Source: Caldisericaceae bacterium (GTDB taxonomy: Bacteria; Caldisericota; Caldisericia; Caldisericales; Caldisericaceae). From it: DNA of 12,363 bases. Below are positions 6,574-12,145 of the stretch, piece by piece (within the stretch, counting starts at the first letter, position 1; each line of letters begins with the position of its first letter). A program made the translations under genes and the position numbers. Under the pieces are notes generated by a model. That model was not told the origin of the DNA. It did no database searches and worked only from the letters and a program-made list of their open reading frames with translations. The stretch covers positions 1 to 12,363 of the forward strand of contig JAGHAO010000044.1 of NCBI GenBank assembly GCA_021161495.1. The letters run 5' to 3'.

Positions 6574-7115
6574 ATCACCCTCATAATTACGAAAGAAATG
6601 TACGTTAAAACAACGCTGACTGCGGCACCTGTGAGGAACTGCGGAACAGTGTGGTCTTTCAGTTTAACTTTCGCCATGCCTACCGGGATAAGAAGGAAGA
6701 AGGAAAGCGCGCCGAGCCAGCCGAATTCAATGGTAAGCGCTGTTGCGGGTCCCGCTATTCCGGCGCCGTGGCCCGAAGCCTTGAAACCCAATTTGTTTAC
6801 AATAATAAGCGCGATTACGTTGAGCAAATACGAAAGCACAAGAGCTGTATAAATATTTCTTATGTGTGCAACAAGAAGAACAATTAAGCCTAAGGGATAG
6901 CTTATTGCGTCGATGATAAAAGAAAGTTTTCTTTCTCCCTTAAAATCTCCGGGGTGTTTTATGAGGTGAGTCCACGCAAAAAGCGGGATTATTCCGATAA
7001 AAATCGTTGCTATGGCAAATGACCGGAAATCGTGCACTTTAAAAATATAAAACATCAGAAACGCGAATATTGCAACTACCGGAACGTCGAAAACAAATGT
7101 GATAAGTCGTGCCAT
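6570..7115 (-). CDS. Divergent PAP2-like integral membrane protein
   Basis: This 181-residue protein has about five or six hydrophobic segments (residues about 7-25, 32-50, 67-84, 88-107, 131-148, 161-180). I chose the ATG at 7115 because GGAGGA at 7121-7126 precedes it and the dcd stop is one base upstream; a longer reading from 7229 would only add residues encoded antiphase to dcd. KASGHGAGIAGP (112-123) resembles the PSGH motif of PAP2 phosphatases, and KVKLKDHTVPQFLTG (149-163) resembles their SRx5Hx3D motif. However, the Arg position is Lys 149 and the Asp position is Gln 159. It may act on a lipid phosphate or pyrophosphate, or be a non-catalytic relative. The neighbouring fatty-acid-binding genes fit a lipid role. 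Membership of PAP2 is likely but not certain. Confidence 0.6.
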   Translation of the reverse strand: MARLITFVFDVPVVAIFAFLMFYIFKVHDFRSFAIATIFIGIIPLFAWTHLIKHPGDFKGERKLSFIIDAISYPLGLIVLLVAHIRNIYTALVLSYLLNVIALIIVNKLGFKASGHGAGIAGPATALTIEFGWLGALSFFLLIPVGMAKVKLKDHTVPQFLTGAAVSVVLTYISFVIMRVI

Positions 7116-7116
7116 T

Positions 7117-7674
7117 TTATTCCTCCACTTTGGGAAGCCAGATTCCCGTTTGATTTTGATATTTTCCTTTTTTGTCCGCATAGGAAGTTTCGCACTCTTC
7201 GTCGGATTCCAAAAACAAAACCTGTGCAATCCCTTCGTTTGCGTAAACCTTTACGGGAAGGGGGGTTGTGTTTGAAATTTCCACCGTCACGTACCCTCGC
7301 CACATCGGCTCCAGAGGAGTTACGTTCACGATTATCCCCGCCCGCGCGTACGTGCTTTTTCCGAGAACGATGCAAAGGACATTGCGAGGAATCCTGAAAT
7401 ATTCGACACTTTTCCCAAGCGCAAAGGAGTTAGGCGGGATGATGCACTCTTTGCCTTTGAAACTTACGAAGCTTCGCTTTGAGAAATTTTTCGGATCCAC
7501 GACAACGGAGTGCACGTTTGTGAAAATTTCGAACTCATCCGCAATGCGCATATCGTACCCGTAAGAGGAGACGCCGAAGGAGATGACCCCTTTGGAAACC
7601 TGTTTATCGGCAAAAGGCTCTATCATTCCCTCTTTTGCCATTTTTCTAATCCATTTATCGGACTTTATACTCAT
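7117..7674 (-). CDS. dcd: dCTP deaminase (or bifunctional dCTP deaminase/dUTPase)
   Basis: This 185-residue protein carries the Dcd signature. SSYGYDMR lies at 36-43, followed by GKSTYARAGI (105-114, with Arg 111), MWRGYVTVEISNTTPLPV (124-141, with Glu 132 at the catalytic-base position), the segment EGIAQVLF (147-154), and the nucleotide-clasping C-terminal YQNQTGI (172-178). It converts dCTP to dUTP, a route to dTTP in the cytoplasm; some thermophile homologues also hydrolyse dUTP to dUMP, and the sequence alone does not settle which this is. It is the first gene of the five-gene leftward run. The start at 7674 has no clear Shine-Dalgarno, but TATAAT ends exactly 6 nt upstream, which suggests a leaderless mRNA. 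The lipoate-ligase stop is 42 bp upstream. Confidence 0.95.
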   Translation of the reverse strand: MSIKSDKWIRKMAKEGMIEPFADKQVSKGVISFGVSSYGYDMRIADEFEIFTNVHSVVVDPKNFSKRSFVSFKGKECIIPPNSFALGKSVEYFRIPRNVLCIVLGKSTYARAGIIVNVTPLEPMWRGYVTVEISNTTPLPVKVYANEGIAQVLFLESDEECETSYADKKGKYQNQTGIWLPKVEE

Positions 7675-7680
7675 ATCCCC

Positions 7681-7686
7681 ATTATA
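7681..7686 (-). promoter_or_regulatory. Predicted -10 box for dcd operon, leaderless geometry
   Basis: A perfect TATAAT on the minus strand is separated from the dcd ATG (7674) by six bases, GGGGAT. A start at the usual distance would fall on or beside the A of ATG. The -35 region is poor (TTGCTT at a 20-nt spacing). Confidence 0.45.
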
Positions 7687-7716
7687 ATAAAAGATTTATC
7701 TAAAAAAAGCAAACAT

Positions 7717-8382
7717 TTAAAAGGAATTAATCGTGCAGTCGATTTCTTCCGAAATTAGGTTTATAAGTGTTTCCTCCCGGACAAATTTGATTTCATAAAG
7801 GTTTATTATCTCCGATCTGTTGCTTTTCACGCATCTTTTTTTAACTTGTTCGTAGGTTTTTTTCGGATTAAGCGCTTTTTTCATTTTTTCCGTATCCGCA
7901 TTTAGGAGAAGCGTTGCGTGGAAGAGAAACCCTCCGAATTTTTTCGCACCCGCAGAGCCGGAAACCTTTTTTCCATTTACAAACACGGAATTGTGCGTGT
8001 CGGTTTCCGCAGGGAAGCCTACTTTCAAAAGGGCGTTTCTTATTGCGTTCGAAAAGATTTGCATACACTCCGAGACGTACTTTGCGGGCATAAGATTTTC
8101 GGGAATGTAAACTGCGGTGTTGAGGTTTCCCAAGTCGTGAAAAACTGCACCGCCCCCGCTTATCCTCTTTATTATCGGAATCCCGTTTTCCGCGCAAAAC
8201 TCCTCGTCCGCTTCGAGTTCCGGGCATTGAAACCTACCCAAAATTACGGAATCGCTATTCTTGTAAAATCTTATTACGGGAGGAATAGCGCCTCCTCCTG
8301 CGAGTTTCAGCATATACTCGTCCGTTTCCGTGTTAAAGAAAGGGTCTGTGCTCTTGCTTATCACCATTTTGAAATTTTTCAT
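7717..8382 (-). CDS. lplA: Lipoate-protein ligase A, short form lacking the C-terminal accessory domain
   Basis: This 221-residue member of the LplA/LipB fold family has RISGGGAVFHDLGNLN (73-88), NGKKVSGSAGAKKFGG (136-151; Lys 139 matches the catalytic lysine of LplA), HATLLLNAD (155-163) and a following NPKK...SNRSEIINL segment typical of LplA. There is no Cys at the acyl-enzyme position of LipM-type octanoyltransferases. The protein would activate lipoate with ATP and attach it to lipoyl-domain lysines, for example that of the lipoyl protein at 11059. It ends where the large catalytic domain ends, so the roughly 90-residue accessory domain of E. coli LplA is missing. Some species supply that domain as separate LplB; none is in the window. 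No Shine-Dalgarno precedes the start, and TATAAT lies 9 nt upstream. Confidence 0.88.
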   Translation of the reverse strand: MKNFKMVISKSTDPFFNTETDEYMLKLAGGGAIPPVIRFYKNSDSVILGRFQCPELEADEEFCAENGIPIIKRISGGGAVFHDLGNLNTAVYIPENLMPAKYVSECMQIFSNAIRNALLKVGFPAETDTHNSVFVNGKKVSGSAGAKKFGGFLFHATLLLNADTEKMKKALNPKKTYEQVKKRCVKSNRSEIINLYEIKFVREETLINLISEEIDCTINSF

Positions 8383-8396
8383 CTATTGCATATTAT
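8369..8396 (+). promoter_or_regulatory. Predicted promoter of the class II aldolase gene
   Basis: TTGAAA (8369-8374), 16 nt, TATTAT (8391-8396) on the plus strand; both boxes match 5 of 6. The start would be near 8403, giving a leader of about 17 nt that contains the ribosome site GGAAAGGGG. The -10 overlaps that of the divergent lplA promoter. Confidence 0.5.
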
Positions 8397-8418
8397 AGTG
8401 AATTGGAAAGGGGTGCAA
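8392..8418 (-). promoter_or_regulatory. Predicted promoter of lplA, sharing its -10 with the divergent promoter
   Basis: On the minus strand TATAAT (8392-8397) lies 9 nt before the lplA ATG, so the leader would be at most about 3 nt. The best -35 is a weak TTGCAC (8413-8418) at 15 nt spacing. Five of six -10 bases are shared with the plus-strand TATTAT. Confidence 0.4.
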
Positions 8419-8419
8419 A

Positions 8420-9058
8420 ATGAAAAGAGCGATAAAAGAAGAAATTGCCAATATGGGCAAGAGGCTTTACGAAAGAAGGCTCAACGGGGGATACGGAGGG
8501 AACATTTCCGTTAAGGACGATGAGGTAATTTATATTACTCCGTCTGGCCTTCCCAAAGATATATTGCAGTATTCCGATATTATAGTGATGGATTTTAAGG
8601 GTAATGTGCTCGAAGGCACGGGCAAACCTTCGTCCGAAATGCTTTTCCACATCCTGATCTATAAAACGAGGGAAGACGTGAATGCGATAATCCACTCACA
8701 TCCTCCGCTTGCGACCGGTTTTGCTATTGCCGGCAAGGAAATACCTCCGGGGATTCACGAAGAATCCACAATTGTGTTAGGCAAAGTTCCCGTGCTTCCT
8801 TATGAGGTAACTTCCTCAAAAGAACTCGCAAAAAATGTGAGCGATGCGTTGAGCAAATCCAATGCGGCGCTTCTTGCAAACCACGGAGCAATCACCGTAG
8901 GCGATACGCTTGAAACCGCATTCCGCAGAATGGAAGAGTTGGAAAACCTCTGCGAAATGATTCTCGTTGCGCAATCCATAGGCAAGGTGAATAAAATTCC
9001 TCAGGAAAAATTGGAAGCACTGCTCGAACTTATTCGTAAAAGAACAAAGAAAAGTTAA
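8420..9058 (+). CDS. Class II aldolase/adducin family protein (L-fuculose-1-phosphate aldolase-like)
   Basis: This 212-residue protein carries the zinc-dependent class II aldolase signature. Substrate-phosphate motifs are GGNIS (26-30) and TPSG (40-43); PSSE includes Glu 73, the catalytic acid/base position. The zinc ligands are His 92 and His 94 (IHSHPP) and His 155 (LANHG). These positions line up closely with those of E. coli FucA (about 215 residues). It should cleave or condense a sugar phosphate with release of dihydroxyacetone phosphate or a similar ketone. The exact substrate (fuculose-, rhamnulose-, methylthioribulose- or ribulose-type) cannot be told, and no sugar kinase or isomerase gene is nearby. 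It has its own promoter and a clear ribosome site (GGAAAGGGG, 8405-8413). It appears to be a single-gene unit whose stop overlaps the converging lipoprotein gene. Confidence 0.9.
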   Translation: MKRAIKEEIANMGKRLYERRLNGGYGGNISVKDDEVIYITPSGLPKDILQYSDIIVMDFKGNVLEGTGKPSSEMLFHILIYKTREDVNAIIHSHPPLATGFAIAGKEIPPGIHEESTIVLGKVPVLPYEVTSSKELAKNVSDALSKSNAALLANHGAITVGDTLETAFRRMEELENLCEMILVAQSIGKVNKIPQEKLEALLELIRKRTKKS

Positions 9059-9747
9059 TTTCCGGAAAATTTTTTCAACGTGAACAGAACCCCGTTTTCT
9101 TCTCTTTTCAACAGAAGATGCGGGGTTTTTGCGGATATCCAGTAATCGCGCTTCTTTTTTCCGAAATCCGCAACGAGGTGGACGGCGTCCTCTTTTTTGC
9201 CGTTTATTTCAATGGTCTCTTTTCCGAGGTTCTCGATGGTGCAGGGGACTTCGAGCGAGGTGTAAGGGAAGAAATCGTAAATATACGCCTTGGTGAAGTT
9301 AAAATCCGTTCCCTGCAAAACAAAGTGCAGAACGTCATCCGGATACATCGGCGTTTCGACGGGCAAATCAAAAGTTTTTGACTTTCCGTTCCGCACGATT
9401 GTTTCCGAAACGTTGTTTTTCGTAAAAACAATTTTTACGCGGGACGGGACTTTGTTCACCGTGTATCCGGCTTCTATTTTCACGGGCAAAAGCGTTTTTT
9501 CGTCGAGATATACGGTTGCAAGAGAAATATCAGTGCGGACTTTTACTATTCCGTTTCTCGTTTCGAATGTAATTGTTTCTTCGCCTTTCTTCTTTCCGCC
9601 GTCGAATATCTCGTAAACAGCGGTTCCGTTGTTCGGGACTAATGCACCGCTTGTTTTAAGGGGAGGAAGCGTGCTTTGAGGCTTGTTTCCGCAGCCCGAT
9701 ATCGCAAGCAAAATCGTTAAAAGCAAAAGTGCGCCGATCTTTTTCAT
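9055..9747 (-). CDS. Small lipoprotein of unknown function (DUF3108-like)
   Basis: This 230-residue protein has a lipoprotein signal: MKKIGALLLLTILLAISGC, with Cys 19 as the lipidated residue after the lipobox ISGC. A Pro/Ser/Thr linker (about 20-40) leads to a single beta-rich domain. Segments such as YEIFDGGKKKGEETITF, DEKTLLPVKIE, PMYPDDVLHFVLQG and a late YWISAKTPHLLLKRE resemble the layout of DUF3108-type periplasmic proteins. I assign that family only tentatively. It should be membrane-anchored on the outer face of the cytoplasmic membrane. Its start overlaps the stop of the PrsW/YhfC-like gene (ATGA), with only a poor ribosome site, so translation is likely coupled. Its TAA shares the TTAA palindrome 9055-9058 with the aldolase stop, and no terminator is visible between the two. 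Confidence 0.8.
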   Translation of the reverse strand: MKKIGALLLLTILLAISGCGNKPQSTLPPLKTSGALVPNNGTAVYEIFDGGKKKGEETITFETRNGIVKVRTDISLATVYLDEKTLLPVKIEAGYTVNKVPSRVKIVFTKNNVSETIVRNGKSKTFDLPVETPMYPDDVLHFVLQGTDFNFTKAYIYDFFPYTSLEVPCTIENLGKETIEINGKKEDAVHLVADFGKKKRDYWISAKTPHLLLKREENGVLFTLKKFSGN

Positions 9748-10388
9748 TCTATCTTATTTTTAACGTATTTTCTCAGCGGGATTAAGAATACGGGGATTGT
9801 TGCGGCAAGAATAACAATATCCGTTGTAATGAGAAATCTTGGCTTCATTCTGCCGAGAATGATAAAAAATTCGAACGCCGAATGGATAAGCGAAACAAAT
9901 ATGTAATAAATAGGCGTTTTCCCTTTTTTAATCCCGTCCGCAAAAAGTGCGGTAAGCCCCATCTGAAATGCGATTACAAGGAGCCATTCGATGATTTCCG
10001 TTATTACAAACTGCTTTGCAGGGACAATCATAATCATCGCTTCGACGAAGCCGAACCCCGCACCCGACGCAGCACCTATGAACATATTCCCTTTTTCAAA
10101 TGCAGATGCGGGAATAATTTTAAAAATTTCCTGCAAAAACCCGGCGATGAGTGCAAGTAAGATAACGCCTAATATGTAATTTTCACCGGTGATGTATCCC
10201 CATTTGCCTATAAGCGTTTGTACGGGATTTTGTATAAGGTAAACAAATAAGAACATTAAAGCACCCACAAGGAATACGAATGCGGGTTTCCCTTTGAAGA
10301 GCCGTTCGCTGTCGAACAAACTCAGCAAAAACAATGTATATACCAGCAAAAAGCCAATAATTATAAGCCTTGTTATAGGATATGCCAT
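9744..10388 (-). CDS. Polytopic membrane protein resembling PrsW/YhfC-type intramembrane peptidases
   Basis: This 214-residue protein has about seven hydrophobic segments. Its motif order resembles the glutamic membrane peptidases of the PrsW/YhfC/CPBP clan: GFLQEIFKIIPA (83-94; Glu 87, Lys 90) in one helix, then GAASGAGFGFVEA (105-117; Glu 116), and late in the chain SLIHSAFEF (166-174; His 169). These could form the Glu/Glu/His active site. PrsW-type proteins cleave membrane anti-sigma factors; whether this one does, and for which substrate, is inference, although an ECF sigma gene lies about 5 kb away. It is followed by a lipoprotein gene with ATGA overlap. No Shine-Dalgarno precedes the ATG at 10388; a -10-like TAAAAT lies exactly 6 nt upstream. 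YhfC-like is the main alternative name. Confidence 0.6.
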   Translation of the reverse strand: MAYPITRLIIIGFLLVYTLFLLSLFDSERLFKGKPAFVFLVGALMFLFVYLIQNPVQTLIGKWGYITGENYILGVILLALIAGFLQEIFKIIPASAFEKGNMFIGAASGAGFGFVEAMIMIVPAKQFVITEIIEWLLVIAFQMGLTALFADGIKKGKTPIYYIFVSLIHSAFEFFIILGRMKPRFLITTDIVILAATIPVFLIPLRKYVKNKIE

Positions 10389-10394
10389 ATAAGT

Positions 10395-10422
10395 ATTTTA
10401 ATACTTTAACCGATTTTGGCAA
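10395..10422 (-). promoter_or_regulatory. Predicted promoter of the PrsW/YhfC-like gene, leaderless geometry
   Basis: On the minus strand TTGCCA (10417-10422, 5 of 6) is followed after 16 nt by TAAAAT (10395-10400, 5 of 6), then six bases (ACTTAT) and the ATG. The predicted start coincides with the A of the start codon, consistent with the missing ribosome site. The rest of 10423-10489 shows nothing recognisable except a tiny CTTG/CAAG inverted repeat near 10441. Confidence 0.5.
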
Positions 10423-10489
10423 ACCCTCCTCCCGAAAACGCTTGTTTATGCAAGATAACATAACCGTATCGCAAATGCGGAAGTTTTCG

Positions 10490-10530
10490 ATAGGAGTTTC
10501 GAGGGAACACATCTCCCTCGAACTTCCTAT
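10490..10530. repeat. Palindromic repeat B, extended stand-alone copy
   Basis: The longest B copy in the window: ATAGGAGTTTCGAGGGA on the left pairs with TCCCTCGAACTTCCTAT on the right around a short ACACA(T)C loop. It shows that the CTCCTATT tail of other B copies is one arm of a larger palindrome whose partner was lost elsewhere. Confidence 0.8.
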
Positions 10531-10558
10531 TGAGAATACCATATCCTGAAAAAACAGA

Positions 10559-10577
10559 CTCTGAAATAAATTCAGAG
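10559..10577. repeat. Short hairpin CTCTGAA / TTCAGAG
   Basis: A perfect 7-bp inverted repeat with a 5-nt ATAAA loop, followed by TGACTTTTT. It begins GACTCTGAAA like the left end of repeat D (3916) and may be a shortened relative of it. Confidence 0.5.
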
Positions 10578-10591
10578 TGACTTTTTACTCT

Positions 10592-10657
10592 GTCACCCTG
10601 AGGTGTTTTTACTCAGGGTCTTAAATCGAGGGAACACATTTCCCTCGAACTCCTATT
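10592..10657. repeat. Compound palindromic repeat A-B, copy 3
   Basis: Hairpin ACCCTGAG / CTCAGGGT followed by unit B (10623-10657) with arms TCGAGGGAA and TTCCCTCGA and the CTCCTATT tail. It is almost the same as 3760-3826. Confidence 0.85.
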
Positions 10658-10667
10658 TTCTCTTTTG

Positions 10668-10722
10668 TCACCCTGAAATGTCTCCGCTCTGTCACCCTGA
10701 AATGTATTAATTCAGGGTCTCG
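10668..10722. repeat. Repeat A half-unit plus full hairpin
   Basis: A half-unit GTCACCCTGAAATGTC (10668) is followed by a full hairpin, ACCCTGAA (10694-10701) with TTCAGGGT (10711-10718), then CTCG. It mirrors the half-unit plus hairpin arrangement of the first cluster. Confidence 0.75.
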
Positions 10723-10763
10723 TTTTTAATTCCTTTGTCAAGGTGCATCCCAAAGCGAAAAAA

Positions 10764-10793
10764 GACGAGATTCCGGATCAAGTCCGGAATGAC
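10764..10793. repeat. Palindromic repeat C, copy 4
   Basis: GACGAG + ATTCCGGA-TCAAG-TCCGGAAT + GAC, identical to the copy at 3832-3861 and in the same orientation. Confidence 0.85.
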
Positions 10794-10802
10794 AGGAAAA
10801 AA

Positions 10803-10854
10803 GCGAGATGCTGAAACAAGTGCTTGCCTTCGGCGAGGAAAGGAGTGTAGGACA
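10803..10854. repeat. Repeat D, copy 2
   Basis: The 39-bp part 10812-10850 matches 3921-3959 with four differences. The inverted repeat CAAG-TG-CTTG replaces CGAG-TG-CTCG of the other copy through paired changes. CTTGCC / GGCGAG (10823-10837) keeps the alternative stem. The following 10855-10948 holds only a small ACGATA/TATCGT hairpin (10893-10911) and no gene. Confidence 0.75.
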
Positions 10855-10948
10855 AGGTTCGAAGTGGCAAAAATGTAATAAATTCAAGATGAACGATAAA
10901 ATAAATATCGTCTGTCGTATAAGTACATTAACAATTTTCATAAATCCG

Positions 10949-10977
10949 TTGACAAATACAAAGAACAAGTATATAAT
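10949..10977 (+). promoter_or_regulatory. Perfect-consensus sigma-70 promoter of the lipoyl/E2/AcoX-like operon
   Basis: TTGACA (10949-10954), exactly 17 nt, TATAAT (10972-10977). Both boxes match the consensus fully. Predicted start is near 10984, giving a 5' UTR of about 75 nt before the ATG at 11059. No operator-like repeat overlaps the boxes. Confidence 0.8.
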
Positions 10978-11058
10978 TTTAAAAAATTGCAGGGGGTTCT
11001 TAAACAGTGGATAGTTAGGGAGTTTCTTTTGAATAGAATTTTAGAGAGGAGGTACATT

Positions 11059-11304
11059 ATGAGTAAGGTAGAGGTGATTATGCCTAAATTGGGGATGACG
11101 ATGAAAAAAGGTACCGTTTTGGAATGGAAGAAAAAGGAGGGTGACCGGGTAAAAAAAGACGAAGTACTCGCCGTTGTGGAATCCGAAAAAATCACGAGTG
11201 ACTTAACCGCCCCGCAAGATGGAGTTCTTGTAAAGATTTTGCATGCAGAAGGAGATGAGGTTCCTGTTGGAGAGACTATTGCAATTATCGAAGCCGAGGG
11301 TTAA
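11059..11304 (+). CDS. Stand-alone lipoyl-domain (biotinyl/lipoyl attachment) protein of a 2-oxoacid dehydrogenase-type complex
   Basis: This 81-residue protein is one complete lipoyl domain and nothing else. It has the typical start VIMPKLGMTMKKGTVLEWKK, the hairpin ESEKITSDL with the lipoylated lysine at Lys 44, and the closing GDEVPVGETIAIIEAEG. The Glu-Lys-Ile context favours lipoate over biotin (biotin carriers have AMKM). The lysine would carry lipoate and shuttle acyl groups between E1, E2 and E3. The start is fixed by AGGAGG at 11047-11052, 6 nt upstream; reading from a TTG at 10987 would add residues absent from the family. Normally this domain is fused to E2 through a flexible linker. 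Here it ends without a linker, and the E2 core follows 4 nt later in another frame. It is the first gene behind a consensus promoter. Confidence 0.9.
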   Translation: MSKVEVIMPKLGMTMKKGTVLEWKKKEGDRVKKDEVLAVVESEKITSDLTAPQDGVLVKILHAEGDEVPVGETIAIIEAEG

Positions 11305-11308
11305 CCCT

Positions 11309-12145
11309 ATGAATGTAAACGAAGAAGCGGAACAACTTGCAAAACAATATGAAATTAATCTGAAAAATATCAAGGGAACCGGGAAAAACGGTGAAATTAC
11401 ACTTCAAGATGTCCAGGAATACATAAAAGAAAAATACTTGCCAAAAGTTAAAAAAGAAGTCAAGGTTTTCGGGTTAAGAAAAATTATTTCGGAGCGTTTA
11501 TCCAAAAGTTATAGAGAAGCAGTCCATGTGACAGAAAATATGGAAGTAGAAATGGACGCCTTTGTAAAAGCAAGGGAAGAATTGTCCGCTGTCTTAAAAG
11601 TGAAACCATCTTACACTGTCCTTTTACTGAAGTGCGTGGCCGCAGCATTGAGGGATTTTGCCGAATTAAACGCTGCTATCGAAGAAAATAAAATCATCAT
11701 ATACGACACCATAAACATAAATATAGCGGTGGAAATTCCTGTCGGTTTAATTACACCCGTAATAAGGGATGTGGATAAAAAAGATATAAAGCAGCTGATG
11801 GAGGAATATCAGGATATTATCACAAGGTCGCGGAACAATAAGTTAAAGGAAAAGGATTTTATGGGAGGGACATTCACAGTAACAAATCTTGGTATGTACA
11901 ATATAGATTCGTTCAATCCGATAATTAACCCTCCGCAAGTAGCTATATTAGGGGTAAATAGGATTGTTGAGAAACCTCTTGTGAAAGACGGTAAAATAGA
12001 AATACACAAGGTTATGACACTTTCGCTCACATTTGATCACAGGGTAATCGACGGAGCATTGGCTGCCAGATTTTTGAACGGAATTAGAGGATACCTTGAA
12101 AACCCGGATAGAGTTTTAGCGCAAAATACTAAGAAGGGGGAATAA
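11309..12145 (+). CDS. 2-oxoacid dehydrogenase E2 acyltransferase lacking its own lipoyl domain
   Basis: This 278-residue protein begins at once with an E1/E3-binding peripheral domain (residues about 3-40: EEAEQLAKQYEINL, then KGTGKNGEITLQDV). A short linker of about 10 residues leads to the catalytic domain from about 52: FGLRKIISERLSKSYREAVH, then PVGLITPVIRD (144-153), GGTFTVTNLGMYNIDSF (186-202) and the active-site DHRVIDG (243-249; His 244 and Asp 248). It transfers an acyl group from dihydrolipoyl to CoA in a large homo-oligomeric core. I chose ATG 11309 because GAGGG lies about 8 nt before it and the frame upstream, antiphase to the lipoyl gene, encodes no domain. The AcoX-like gene overlaps by one base (TAATG). 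An acetoin-type complex is likely from context; pyruvate or a branched-chain oxoacid is possible. Confidence 0.92.
   Translation: MNVNEEAEQLAKQYEINLKNIKGTGKNGEITLQDVQEYIKEKYLPKVKKEVKVFGLRKIISERLSKSYREAVHVTENMEVEMDAFVKAREELSAVLKVKPSYTVLLLKCVAAALRDFAELNAAIEENKIIIYDTININIAVEIPVGLITPVIRDVDKKDIKQLMEEYQDIITRSRNNKLKEKDFMGGTFTVTNLGMYNIDSFNPIINPPQVAILGVNRIVEKPLVKDGKIEIHKVMTLSLTFDHRVIDGALAARFLNGIRGYLENPDRVLAQNTKKGE

Noticed and set aside
7116..7229. Longer start for the PAP2-like protein
   Set aside because: The extra 38 residues are encoded within dcd in another frame, whereas ATG 7115 has GGAGGA directly upstream.
10183..10542. Minus-strand ORF of 119 codons
   Set aside because: It overlaps the PrsW/YhfC-like gene in another frame and runs into repeat B; no domain or ribosome site.
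10738..10968. Minus-strand ORF with the peptide CHSGLDPESR
   Set aside because: This peptide is simply the translation of palindromic repeat C; the ORF spans repeats and a promoter and has no ribosome site.
10987..11058. N-terminal extension of the lipoyl protein from a TTG
   Set aside because: AGGAGG at 11047-11052 is ideally placed for ATG 11059, and lipoyl domains start at that residue.
11243..11308. Upstream extension of the E2 frame
   Set aside because: It is antiphase to the conserved C-terminal half of the lipoyl domain and encodes no domain; ATG 11309 has a ribosome site and begins at the domain boundary.
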